A stretch of DNA of 15,571 nt from Deltaproteobacteria bacterium RIFOXYA12_FULL_61_11 (GTDB taxonomy: Bacteria > Bdellovibrionota_F > JAHFAK01 > YA12-FULL-61-11), in contig MGSU01000059.1 of NCBI GenBank assembly GCA_001799195.1, positions 1-15,571 of the forward strand, given 5' to 3'. Under the pieces are notes generated by a model that saw nothing but the letters and a program-made list of their open reading frames with translations, was not told the DNA's origin and did no database searches. Shown here piece after piece: positions 6,674-13,837 of this stretch (positions are counted from its first letter, which is position 1; each line of letters begins with the position of its first letter). Made by a program: the position numbers and the translations under genes.

Positions 6674-6949
6674 ATGCGCCCTCGATCAGGCTTCCTGCTG
6701 CCGACCCTCTTGATCTTGACCCCGGCTCTCCTGTTCCTGATGGTCAACGAGAAAGGTTTGGTCAAAGTGTTCCGGTTGCACCACGAACTCGATCAGATCG
6801 AGCATTCCGTCCAAGCACTTTCGAAGGAAAACAAGGCGCTATCTGACGAAATCGATCGTCTCGAGAACGACGCCGGCCATCTGGAACGGCTCGTCCGCCA
6901 GGAATACGGCTACGTGCACAAGAACGACGTGGTCCTGACGTTCAAGTGA
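6674..6949 (+). CDS. FtsB/DivIC-like septum formation initiator
   Basis: This 91-residue bitopic protein has the FtsB/DivIC layout. A short basic N-terminus is followed by one transmembrane segment at about 8-24 (LLPTLLILTPALLFLMV), then a coiled coil at about 34-72 with heptad hydrophobics (LHHELDQIEHSVQALSKEN). The C-terminal VRQEYGYVHKNDVVLTF matches the family ending 'aReelgyv..gE.v..f'. Length and order are typical. FtsB and DivIC form the FtsQLB-type complex that activates septal peptidoglycan synthesis at the divisome. The start is unambiguous, with a strong SD four bases before ATG 6674. Its TGA overlaps the GTG of the diguanylate cyclase gene (GTGA, 6946-6949), indicating coupled translation. 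FtsB and DivIC cannot be separated from sequence alone. Confidence 0.88.
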   Translation: MRPRSGFLLPTLLILTPALLFLMVNEKGLVKVFRLHHELDQIEHSVQALSKENKALSDEIDRLENDAGHLERLVRQEYGYVHKNDVVLTFK

Positions 6950-8682
6950 CCGACGCGATGGTTCTCCTTGCTGCACTGGCCTTGCTCACGGGTTGCACCG
7001 ATATTTCCGTTTCCTCCTGGAACCTACTGTACCTCGGATTGTTGGTCACCCTCTGGTTGGTGGTTTTCGCGATCTTCGCCCGGCGCGAGGGCCGCCGGGG
7101 AAGGCCGGCCTCCCGGAAACAACGCCGGCACCGCGTCAGCGAAACCCTTGCCGACTTTACCCTTCCCAAAGAGGGTCAACTCGGGGTCATCTCCACTATC
7201 TTGCACGGGTACTACCAGACCATCGCCCCCCGCTCGCTGCTCCTCTTCGTGCTCGACCGACCACGCGGCTGCTACCTCCTCGAGTGTTACCTCTCCACAG
7301 CCAAGGTCAAAGACGACCAAGCCTTCAGGACGACCCAGGGCATTCTCGGCGTGGTCGGCAAACTCGGGCGAGGGTATTATCTCGACCATGTCGACGAGGA
7401 TTACCGCGGTGCCGCGTGGTACGACGATAACGTTCCCCTGGGCAGCATTCTGGGGCTGCCCATAGGTGAAGCACCTCCCGCGGCCGTCCTGGTGCTCGAC
7501 AGCGAGGAAGAGGGGTATTTCGACGAACTGCGCCGTTCTCTGGCCTCGAACTGTGCGGCGGTCGTCGGACGCATCATTGAGGCAGGCCACCGCCTCAGCG
7601 TGGAGCAAGTAACTTCCGCGGCGTACCGCACGTTCTACCAGCTCCACGACCTCCTGCAGGACCACCTCGACACCGGCGAGATCGTGCAGCGCACCCTGGA
7701 TTTCCTGCAAGGGTTGGTAGAGTGTCAACTCGTGGCCCTGGTCCGGAACGACCCTCCTTCGGCTGGCTTCGAGCTGGTGGCAATTCGGCCGGAAGGCCGG
7801 GAAGCGAGCGCGAGCGTACGGCGGTTCGCCCATGCCTCCACCAGCATCGTCTCCTGCGCGCTCAAGGCCAACAGTATACTCTCCTACGATGACCTCGAGG
7901 GGTATCACAAAGACCTCGTACTCTTCGATCGCAACCAGGATCCGGAAATCCTCAGCGAGTTGCGGTCGCTCTATCTGGTACCGGTCACGGTGCGGCACGA
8001 GATCTACGGAGCCCTGGTCCTCGGGTCGCGTAACCGGGCGGCCATCGATGCCGAATTGGCCAGACGTATCGAAAAACTCTGCGTCATCATGGGGGTTTAC
8101 CTCCGGTTGGGCGACCTCTACAGTGAGCTGCGCGAGACCTCGGTCACCGATGGCCTCACCGGCTTGCGCAACCACCGTTATTTCCAAGACCGCCTCGGCC
8201 AAGAACTGACCCGCGCCGGACGCTACGGCAATAAACTGGCCCTGCTCCTCCTCGATATCGATCACTTCAAGCAGGTCAACGACACCCATGGTCATCCGGC
8301 GGGAGACGCGGTACTCGCGGCCCTCGCACGAGTCCTGGAGGCCAACATCCGCGAGGTAGACTTCGTAGCCCGTTACGGCGGCGAAGAGTTCGCAGTGGTC
8401 CTGATAGAGGCAAATCGGGAGGACGCGGAATTGGTGGCCACCCGTTTGCTACGCGAGGTACGGTCCCTCGAGATCGCCCTCCCGACCGGTCAACTCTCGG
8501 TCACCATAAGCCTCGGGGTCGCCCTCTATCCCGACCATGCGGCGGGGAAACAGGCCCTCGTCGACCGGGCAGACGAGGCTCTCTACCAGGCCAAGCACTC
8601 CGGCCGGGATCGCTTCGTACTCACCCTCGGACCCCATGACCGGCAACCCTCTTCACCCGAACCCTTACAGGACCACCCGTGA
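6946..8682 (+). CDS. GAF-like/GGDEF diguanylate cyclase, membrane-anchored
   Basis: The 578-residue protein makes c-di-GMP from two GTP. The GGDEF domain is complete: DGLTGLRNHRYF at 402-413, LLDIDHFKQVND at 435-446 with metal-binding Asp437, and active-site GGEEF at 478-482. An inhibitory I-site REVD (469-472) lies exactly five residues before it, so product inhibition is expected. Residues about 70-210 and 220-395 look like two GAF-type sensor modules, divergent enough that ligands cannot be guessed. A membrane segment spans about 25-46, followed by basic residues. Oddly, the first 17 residues form a lipobox-like LLTGC without a positive N-region. The start is GTG 6946 within the FtsB-like stop (ATG 6958 is an alternative), and its own stop overlaps the next GTG. 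The activity call is secure; input signal and topology are not. Confidence 0.94.
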   Translation: MTDAMVLLAALALLTGCTDISVSSWNLLYLGLLVTLWLVVFAIFARREGRRGRPASRKQRRHRVSETLADFTLPKEGQLGVISTILHGYYQTIAPRSLLLFVLDRPRGCYLLECYLSTAKVKDDQAFRTTQGILGVVGKLGRGYYLDHVDEDYRGAAWYDDNVPLGSILGLPIGEAPPAAVLVLDSEEEGYFDELRRSLASNCAAVVGRIIEAGHRLSVEQVTSAAYRTFYQLHDLLQDHLDTGEIVQRTLDFLQGLVECQLVALVRNDPPSAGFELVAIRPEGREASASVRRFAHASTSIVSCALKANSILSYDDLEGYHKDLVLFDRNQDPEILSELRSLYLVPVTVRHEIYGALVLGSRNRAAIDAELARRIEKLCVIMGVYLRLGDLYSELRETSVTDGLTGLRNHRYFQDRLGQELTRAGRYGNKLALLLLDIDHFKQVNDTHGHPAGDAVLAALARVLEANIREVDFVARYGGEEFAVVLIEANREDAELVATRLLREVRSLEIALPTGQLSVTISLGVALYPDHAAGKQALVDRADEALYQAKHSGRDRFVLTLGPHDRQPSSPEPLQDHP

Positions 8683-9452
8683 ACCGATCCAGCGAACGTT
8701 TGAATGCTCTCCTCTCCCGGCACGGCATCTGTTCCCGACGTGCGGCCGACGAACTGATCAGCACCGGGCGCGTTACGGTCGACGGCCTACCGGCCCTCAC
8801 CGGGCAGAGGATCCTACCTGGACAAGAGATCGAGGTCGACGGCAAGCCGCTCGGCCGGCGCCCCAGGCGAGTGTATCTGGCCTACCACAAACCGGTCGGG
8901 GTCATCTGCAGCAACGCCAGCGAACTCCCGGACAATCTCGCCAGCAAGGTGCAATGCGAGGAACGGCTGTTCCCCGTCGGCCGTCTCGATGTCCAATCCA
9001 GCGGGTTGTTGCTGCTCACCAATGACGGTGAATGGGCCAACCAAGTCCTGCACCCTCGCTACGGGCATGTCCGCGAATACTTGGTGCGGCTGAAGGCCCC
9101 CTATGAGGATGCCTTGTTACAGCGACTTGCTCACGGCATCACCTTGGAGGAGGGGTTGCTCGTGCCGCAGGAGGTCCGGCGTACCGGCTCGCGAACCTTG
9201 GTGATCTGCCTGACCCAGGGCTGGAACCGCGTGGTGCGGCGTACGTTCACCGCTGTCGGTGCTGAGATCGAAGCCCTCAAACGGACCCGCATCGCGCACC
9301 TGCTCCTCGGAGAGCTCGTCTCGGGTCAGTGGCGCAACCTCACCCCTGCAGAACTCGCCGCTTTCCGTCCTCCCGAACCGCGGCAAGACCCGCGTCCGAG
9401 CAGGGGAAGGCCTCAGCAAGATCGTCGACCGCGACGTTCCCCCCGCCGTTGA
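8679..9452 (+). CDS. RsuA/RluB/RluE-family pseudouridine synthase
   Basis: The 257-residue protein has an N-terminal S4 RNA-binding domain (about 6-55: RLNALLSRHGICSRRAADELISTGRVTVDG) and an RsuA/RluB-type catalytic domain. VYLAYHKPVGVICS at 65-78 and VGRLDVQSSGLLLLTNDG at 100-117 are diagnostic, with catalytic Asp104. Such enzymes isomerise uridines in rRNA; RluB modifies 23S and RsuA 16S rRNA. The target here is undecided, although the order of motifs suggests RluB. The usual 'GkNRqiRRMfe' segment reads GWNRVVRRTF (181-190). Residues 230-257 are a Pro/Arg-rich tail, plausibly extra RNA contact. The start GTG 8679 overlaps the diguanylate cyclase stop by GTGA. The stop is one base from the stop of the convergent CsgG-type gene. 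Confidence 0.92.
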   Translation: MNRSSERLNALLSRHGICSRRAADELISTGRVTVDGLPALTGQRILPGQEIEVDGKPLGRRPRRVYLAYHKPVGVICSNASELPDNLASKVQCEERLFPVGRLDVQSSGLLLLTNDGEWANQVLHPRYGHVREYLVRLKAPYEDALLQRLAHGITLEEGLLVPQEVRRTGSRTLVICLTQGWNRVVRRTFTAVGAEIEALKRTRIAHLLLGELVSGQWRNLTPAELAAFRPPEPRQDPRPSRGRPQQDRRPRRSPRR

Positions 9453-9453
9453 T

Positions 9454-10398
9454 TCAAGTGCCCGGTTTCTTGGCCTTGCGATAGTAGTCGGTGATCATCG
9501 CTCCGCCCAGACCGGTGATCATCCCCCGGAGGTTCTCGGCCCCTTTGCAACTGTTCTGCTTGGCGACCAGACCGATGCCCCGCGAGGTCTCGATGATCCG
9601 GGCATCAACCTCGTAGACGGTGCCCAGTTTGGCAATGCTGCCGATGAGCATGTACTGCACGTTGAGCAGTTTCCCCAGGGTGATCGCGGTCTGGGTGTCG
9701 GTCATGCCGGTGACGCTGAACTTCTGCTCACTGATGACCTGCTCGATCTGGTTGCGTTCGATCACGTCGAACAGGTTGGAGTTGATGAAGACCGTGTTCA
9801 TCATCTCGCTGATAGTCTCTCCGAGCCCTTCTTCCTGGGCCGCCTTGTTGGAGGTACGGAACTTCATCACCGCGAGACGGGTCTTGGGCAAGTTTGCGAG
9901 TTGTTCCGGAGTGACCGGTGGTTCTCCCCCCGGACTCGTGGGACTGAGCCCGATGGCCTGACCTCCGGGTGGGGTCGCCGGTGCCGCAGCGACGGTCTGA
10001 CCGGAGGAGGTCTTCGGCCTCTTGTAGGAAACCTTGCCGGTCGTGAGGTCGATGAAATAGGAATCGGAGAGGATCGCCCAATAGCCCGAGAGGAGATCCA
10101 CTATTCCACCGATGAAGAAGAAATTGAGGAAGATGAGATTCCCGAACCACCAACCGTTCACCGAGGTGCTGAGCTTCTTCTCCTTCACCGGTGTCTCGGG
10201 GGAGAGGATCTTGAGCTCGAGATCCTTGGTGGACTCTGCCTCGAACTCGGCGGGCGTGCTGTACTGAGTTCCGCGAACCTCGATGGCCGCGGGCGGTTCG
10301 GTCTCGATCCGTACCTTCTTCATCTTGCCCGACATTATCGTCGCACAGCCCTGCGACATGAGCGCGAGCACGACGACCGCGACAAGGTTCCGGCTCAT
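9454..10398 (-). CDS. lipoprotein with PEGA-like N-terminal domain and CsgG-type domain
   Basis: I place the start at ATG 10398, not at the upstream in-frame ATG 10467, because GGAGGT (10407-10412) lies eight bases ahead and the protein then opens with a lipoprotein signal, lipobox MSQGC (Cys18). The product has 314 residues. Residues 18-120 follow the pattern of short 'CATIxSG' lipoproteins: a PEGA-like stretch (IETEPPAAIEVRG) and an aromatic-glycine segment NGWWFGNLIF...GGIVDLLSG at 81-105. A Pro/Gly/Thr linker (about 131-170) leads to a CsgG-type domain (173-305): RLAVMKF, LFDVIERNQIEQVISEQ at 209-225, then LGKLLNVQYMLIGSI at 241-255. CsgG proteins form or assist outer-membrane secretion complexes, but many homologues act as LpoB-like or unknown envelope lipoproteins. 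No curli genes are adjacent. Confidence 0.87.
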   Translation of the reverse strand: MSRNLVAVVVLALMSQGCATIMSGKMKKVRIETEPPAAIEVRGTQYSTPAEFEAESTKDLELKILSPETPVKEKKLSTSVNGWWFGNLIFLNFFFIGGIVDLLSGYWAILSDSYFIDLTTGKVSYKRPKTSSGQTVAAAPATPPGGQAIGLSPTSPGGEPPVTPEQLANLPKTRLAVMKFRTSNKAAQEEGLGETISEMMNTVFINSNLFDVIERNQIEQVISEQKFSVTGMTDTQTAITLGKLLNVQYMLIGSIAKLGTVYEVDARIIETSRGIGLVAKQNSCKGAENLRGMITGLGGAMITDYYRKAKKPGT

Positions 10399-10432
10399 CG
10401 GGTAGGACCTCCGGGTTTGCAGACCACCGGGA

Positions 10433-10461
10433 ATTGAACCATAGACGGTGCGAATTGTCAT
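10433..10461 (-). promoter_or_regulatory. candidate promoter of the CsgG-type lipoprotein gene
   Basis: Read on the minus strand, ATGACA (10461-10456, 5 of 6 matches) and TTCAAT (10438-10433, 4 of 6) are separated by 17 bases. Transcription would start near 10426, giving a leader of about 28 bases that contains the SD. It overlaps the longer open frame, favouring the start at 10398. Confidence 0.38.
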
Positions 10462-10515
10462 GGGCATTCTGCCGACCTCGTGGGAGCCAAGAAGCTCACC
10501 GGGGTTATAGCACGA

Positions 10516-10529
10516 GAACCGTCCGGTTC
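10516..10529. promoter_or_regulatory. 14-base inverted repeat, possible operator
   Basis: GAACCG and CGGTTC form a perfect dyad around TC, a form typical of dimeric repressor sites. It lies between divergent genes, about 120 bases from the CsgG-type start and 209 from the membrane-protein start. No regulator gene is nearby, so a role is only suggested. Confidence 0.3.
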
Positions 10530-10737
10530 ATCGGGTATCAAGGATCTCGAGGAGGAACGGGTCGAGGGAAAAACCTGGTTGAGGTGCTCCATGTCGCTCA
10601 CTACCCATTGGATTGCAGTCCAACATGCGTTTGCCTGACGTGCTTTTCCCCTGCGGGTATTTCTAGGCCGATTGTGGTACAGGGTGAGAATGGTCGGGAT
10701 CCTGATTGCCCGCGCGCGGTGAGCGGCTGGACATGAC

Positions 10738-12009
10738 ATGAAGAGGAATCACCTGTTGGCGACAGTGGACAACGGAAACCCTACTGAGCTTCCGCGGCAC
10801 CTCCGCGGCACGCGGATCGACCACCTCATCGCGGGGGCGCTTTTCCTTGGATTTTCTTTTCTCTATCTTTTCCTGAACCGAGCGCGAGTGGCCAGCTCCT
10901 CTCCCTTGGACCATCCTTTTGGTTCTGATGTCTGGATCTATCGCAGTGTGGTGACCGGCGCCGAAGGGGTGGACTGGTGGCAGCCAAGGCATCCTCTCGT
11001 CCAAGTCCTGTTGTATCTCTACGGTAGAGTTTACCAGCACCTGACCGAGGTACTCCCGCCGCTCCTCGCCCAGAAGCTTCCCTTCGCCTTGCTAGGCGCG
11101 GCGACGGTCGTCTTGCTCTACATCCTCGGCCGAGCCATCGGCGGGGACCGTCTCAGGGCCCTTGCATTCGCTATGATCTGTGGTTGTTCAGGGACCTTAC
11201 TATTCTTCGCTTCGACCCCTGAGTGGGGCATGGTGAGCGCCTTCTTCTCGACTGCAGCCTTCGTCTGGATGCAAAGCCATCGCGATCATCCTTCCTGGGG
11301 GTCGGTCGCTCTCTCGGTGATGCTCATCACCTGTGCGGTACTCTGTGAAATTATGAGCGTTCTTCTCGTTGCAATCCCGCTCGCCCATGCATTGGAGATG
11401 CGCCGCCAACCCTCTCAAACTCTTCTACGGCACCTTCTCACCGCCTTGCTGGGACTGCTTGGCTCCGCAGTCGCCCTCGAGAGCTTCTTCTCCTGGCTCG
11501 GTAGGAGTACCTGGTCCTACTATGTCGAGTTCTTCGATAAGAATGTCTATGCGGTGTATATCGCGGTGTGTCCGGAGGCATGCCTACTCCTCGGTCTTTT
11601 CGTGCATCCTTTGGCCTTCCCGGGACCAGTGACAACCTTTGCCCAACCGATGTATCGACAGCCGTACTTCGGCTACTTCGAGCCGAGTCTCGAACCGTAT
11701 TTCGAATCTCTCCCGGGAATCCTCTTCCTCGCTTGTCTTTGTGTGGGGGGGTTCGTAGCAATGGCCTATTGGGTGCGCTCGCGGAATTGGTTGTCCACGG
11801 CTTGCCTCGGTATTATCGGTGTCCGCGCCTTTGTTGTTTACGTCGTCATTGCGCATGAGGCCTTCATGGCCTCGGCCTCACAACTCGTGCCCCTCGCTCT
11901 TTTCCTGACCAGTCCCCTCCTCCAAGCGCGTGCGCGCCCAACTGGCTTGATCATGCTTCTGTTCAGCGCCCTCCTTGCGGCCTGCAACCTCCCCTTCTTC
12001 ATCCCCTGA
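10738..12009 (+). CDS. multi-pass membrane protein, GT-C glycosyltransferase-like
   Basis: The 423-residue protein has about nine or ten hydrophobic helices; the first is at about 29-47 after a basic cytoplasmic N-terminus. The loop after it holds HPFGSDVWIYRSVVTG (59-74) and DWWQPRHPLVQVLLY (79-93). An acidic residue in the first large loop, here Asp64, and a downstream R-H-P motif are the usual layout of GT-C (PMT/ArnT-like) transferases, which move sugars from polyprenyl-phosphate donors at the outer face of the inner membrane. The family is not certain and the second half is divergent. No strong SD precedes ATG 10738, which overlaps the stop of a two-codon ATG-ACA-TGA frame at 10733-10741. 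Codons appear less GC-rich at third positions than in neighbouring genes, by eye only. The next gene, 89 bases on, encodes a lipoprotein. Confidence 0.72.
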   Translation: MKRNHLLATVDNGNPTELPRHLRGTRIDHLIAGALFLGFSFLYLFLNRARVASSSPLDHPFGSDVWIYRSVVTGAEGVDWWQPRHPLVQVLLYLYGRVYQHLTEVLPPLLAQKLPFALLGAATVVLLYILGRAIGGDRLRALAFAMICGCSGTLLFFASTPEWGMVSAFFSTAAFVWMQSHRDHPSWGSVALSVMLITCAVLCEIMSVLLVAIPLAHALEMRRQPSQTLLRHLLTALLGLLGSAVALESFFSWLGRSTWSYYVEFFDKNVYAVYIAVCPEACLLLGLFVHPLAFPGPVTTFAQPMYRQPYFGYFEPSLEPYFESLPGILFLACLCVGGFVAMAYWVRSRNWLSTACLGIIGVRAFVVYVVIAHEAFMASASQLVPLALFLTSPLLQARARPTGLIMLLFSALLAACNLPFFIP

Positions 12010-12060
12010 AACCCCACTCCCACGTCGAACGTGTTCCCTTACACGCCCCGATCGGCGAGC

Positions 12061-12089
12061 TTGTTCCGGGGAGGACGGACGAGTACACT
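12061..12089 (+). promoter_or_regulatory. possible promoter of the FGE-like lipoprotein gene
   Basis: TTGTTC (12061-12066) and TACACT (12084-12089) are spaced by 17 bases, matching consensus at 3 and 4 of 6 positions. Transcription would start near 12096, only three bases before the first ATG at 12099. If real, it favours translation from GTG 12108 or ATG 12120. Confidence 0.28.
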
Positions 12090-12098
12090 GGCAGGAGT

Positions 12099-13802
12099 AT
12101 GGACAAGGTGACAAAGCCAATGCCCTCTTGCTGGTTCCTCGAGCTCTCTGCAACGCTCCAACGGATCCCGCTGTGCTTGGTCTGTCTTTCCATCCTCGGC
12201 TGTCAGCAAATCCTCGTCGCCCACAATCCCGACGAGACGGCGGGAAGTTCGGATCAGGCAGGAGCCTTTCCTCAGGCTTCGCCCACGATGACCGATCCCG
12301 ATGGGGTTTCTCCCCCCGGCTCGGAACAGCTCCCGGCGGGAACAAATCCCCTCGACCCCGCCGGTCCACCATCACCGGGAACTACCAAGGGTCTGTTCAA
12401 CGAAGCGCTCGAGGAACGGTATCTCCTCCATGCCAATGCGACCCTCGCCTTGGCCCTCGAACCCGAAGAGGGCTCCATCGGACCTCTCGAGTACAAGCTC
12501 CTTTCCCCGCAGCATCCAGAGGTACAGTTGTTGCCGGGCAACCTCTTGGTTTTCGAACCAGGGTATGCGGACATTGGAACGACCCTGGAATTCCAGGTCG
12601 CCGCAACAGCCGGAGGAGCCAGCGCCACGAAAAACCTCCAGGTCGAGATCCTGGATCCCTACGAGGGAATGCTCCGGATCGAGGGGCTCGAGTATCCCTT
12701 CTTCATAGACCCTTACGAAGCCGTTGTTTCTTATACGCCGGACTGTGCACCCGACACCTTCTACGGGCAGGAGACCGATGATTATCATATCGGGTTCCCC
12801 AACGAGGTCGGGGGAGCAGAGGGCGGGCCGCCCACCGAGTACCAAGATCTCCTTTACGCATGTTCCTTGCCCGCTGTTCTCCCCTCTCGTTTCATTACCT
12901 TCCTCCAGGCCCGGACAGCTTGTGACAATGTCGGCAAGCGTCTCTGTACCCGGCAAGAGTTCCTGTATGCCTGCCGGGAGACCGAGAATAAGCTGTGCAA
13001 CTGGAGGAACGGAGCCCCCCAGAAGACCGGAGCAGCGAGCGGATGCCAGAGCATCTTCGGGGTGTATGACCTCTCCGGGAACCTCAAGGAGTGGATAGAT
13101 CAACTCATCTGCGAACCCGAGAGCGAGAACGACCCCTGTCTGGAACAGTGTCGGCTCCATTTCGGAGCTTGGTGGTGCGAGGACCCGATCCGGCTCGCCC
13201 TGTTGCGCAGCCATGCCCCCATTGGAGTCGGCTTCGACCAGGCCGGCGGTTTCTTTGAAATGAATGGCTCGCGCTATGCCGCCTGCACCGCCACCGAACC
13301 GCAAGTTGCTGATGATGCCAGGCCCAGCACCGGCTTCCGCTGCTGCAAGAGCGCACCCAAAGCCGAGGAAACCCAGCCACCTGTCACGCAGCTCCCCTCC
13401 GATTGCACAGAGTCCCTCGACGATCCGCTCTGTACCTGGTGCGCGCTCCACGCTCCTCCTGGTCTACGGCAGGCGTGTCTCTCCTGCTACCGAGGACCTG
13501 ACCTAAAGGGCGACAACAAGAAGGTCCGTTGGATCGGGAACGAATGTATCTGTGTCAACGGCTATGCTCCGGCAGACGGCTGCGTTCGTTCGGAGGCTTT
13601 CACCACCTACTGCGCACCGTTCCGAAGCCAGAACCACGGCGAATGTGAACGCTGCCAGGAACATTGCGGCCCTGGCACGACCTGGACCGATGCCGACAGC
13701 GGAGTGTGCCGGAACAGTAAGGGGCAATCGATCAAGAGCTGGGACAACTGCCAGCCCTGTGAAGGCATCTGTATCTGGCAAGCGGGGGATGACCCGAATT
13801 AA
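12099..13802 (+). CDS. lipoprotein with FGE-sulfatase-like domain and 16-cysteine C-terminal tail
   Basis: The longest frame gives 567 residues. The start is uncertain: AGGAG is only one base from ATG 12099, while GTG 12108 and ATG 12120 are better spaced from AGGAG and AAGGTG respectively. A hydrophobic segment ends in lipobox SILGC (Cys35 in the long form). Residues about 40-100 are a Pro/Gly-rich linker and 105-187 resemble a cadherin- or Ig-like beta module. Residues 190-418 match the formylglycine-generating-enzyme/SUMF1 fold: ARTACDNVGKRLCTRQEFLYAC at 271-292 (shuffled 'A..yC...GkRLPTEaEWe.A'), GVYDLSGNLKEW at 321-332 and STGFRCC at 410-416. The paired catalytic cysteines of true FGE are not evident, so it may be a binding or structural relative. 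Residues 436-558 hold 16 cysteines, EGF-like in density. Function unknown; probably surface-exposed and disulfide-rich. Confidence 0.82.
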   Translation: MDKVTKPMPSCWFLELSATLQRIPLCLVCLSILGCQQILVAHNPDETAGSSDQAGAFPQASPTMTDPDGVSPPGSEQLPAGTNPLDPAGPPSPGTTKGLFNEALEERYLLHANATLALALEPEEGSIGPLEYKLLSPQHPEVQLLPGNLLVFEPGYADIGTTLEFQVAATAGGASATKNLQVEILDPYEGMLRIEGLEYPFFIDPYEAVVSYTPDCAPDTFYGQETDDYHIGFPNEVGGAEGGPPTEYQDLLYACSLPAVLPSRFITFLQARTACDNVGKRLCTRQEFLYACRETENKLCNWRNGAPQKTGAASGCQSIFGVYDLSGNLKEWIDQLICEPESENDPCLEQCRLHFGAWWCEDPIRLALLRSHAPIGVGFDQAGGFFEMNGSRYAACTATEPQVADDARPSTGFRCCKSAPKAEETQPPVTQLPSDCTESLDDPLCTWCALHAPPGLRQACLSCYRGPDLKGDNKKVRWIGNECICVNGYAPADGCVRSEAFTTYCAPFRSQNHGECERCQEHCGPGTTWTDADSGVCRNSKGQSIKSWDNCQPCEGICIWQAGDDPN

Positions 13803-13837
13803 TACAAATAGTTAAACATTGGTCTTCCCTGGAGTGG

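Larger units (their letters stand above)
10399..10737. other. 339-base divergent intergenic region
   Basis: No convincing gene is present; the short frames here have no SD and no family signature. It holds the csgG-type gene's SD and candidate promoter, a perfect inverted repeat GAACCGTCCGGTTC (10516-10529), and GGATTGCAGTCCAAC (10610-10624), a 14-of-15 match to a sequence near 516-530. I found no good promoter for the membrane-protein gene at 10738. Confidence 0.7.

Noticed and set aside
7024-8295. Long minus-strand open frame (423 residues) opposite the diguanylate cyclase
   Set aside because: It is the complement of a clear GAF/GGDEF gene, low in complexity (Val/Glu/Asp-rich) and lacks family motifs.
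10410-10445. tRNA 3'-end-like sequence on the minus strand (GGTTCAATTCCCGG)
   Set aside because: The T-stem does not pair fully, and no matching acceptor, anticodon or D arm was found upstream.
10600-10630. TTGGATTGCAGTCCAA as a tRNA-Cys-like anticodon arm
   Set aside because: The loop has six bases instead of seven, and no D arm, T arm or acceptor stem flanks it.
10434-10739. Small open frames of 93-100 residues on both strands of the intergenic region
   Set aside because: No SD, no recognisable motif, and composition resembling random translation; they also cover promoter and palindrome sequence.
12372-13451. Minus-strand open frame (359 residues) opposite the FGE-like lipoprotein
   Set aside because: The plus strand has lipobox, FGE motifs and ordered cysteines; the antisense frame has none and no start signals.
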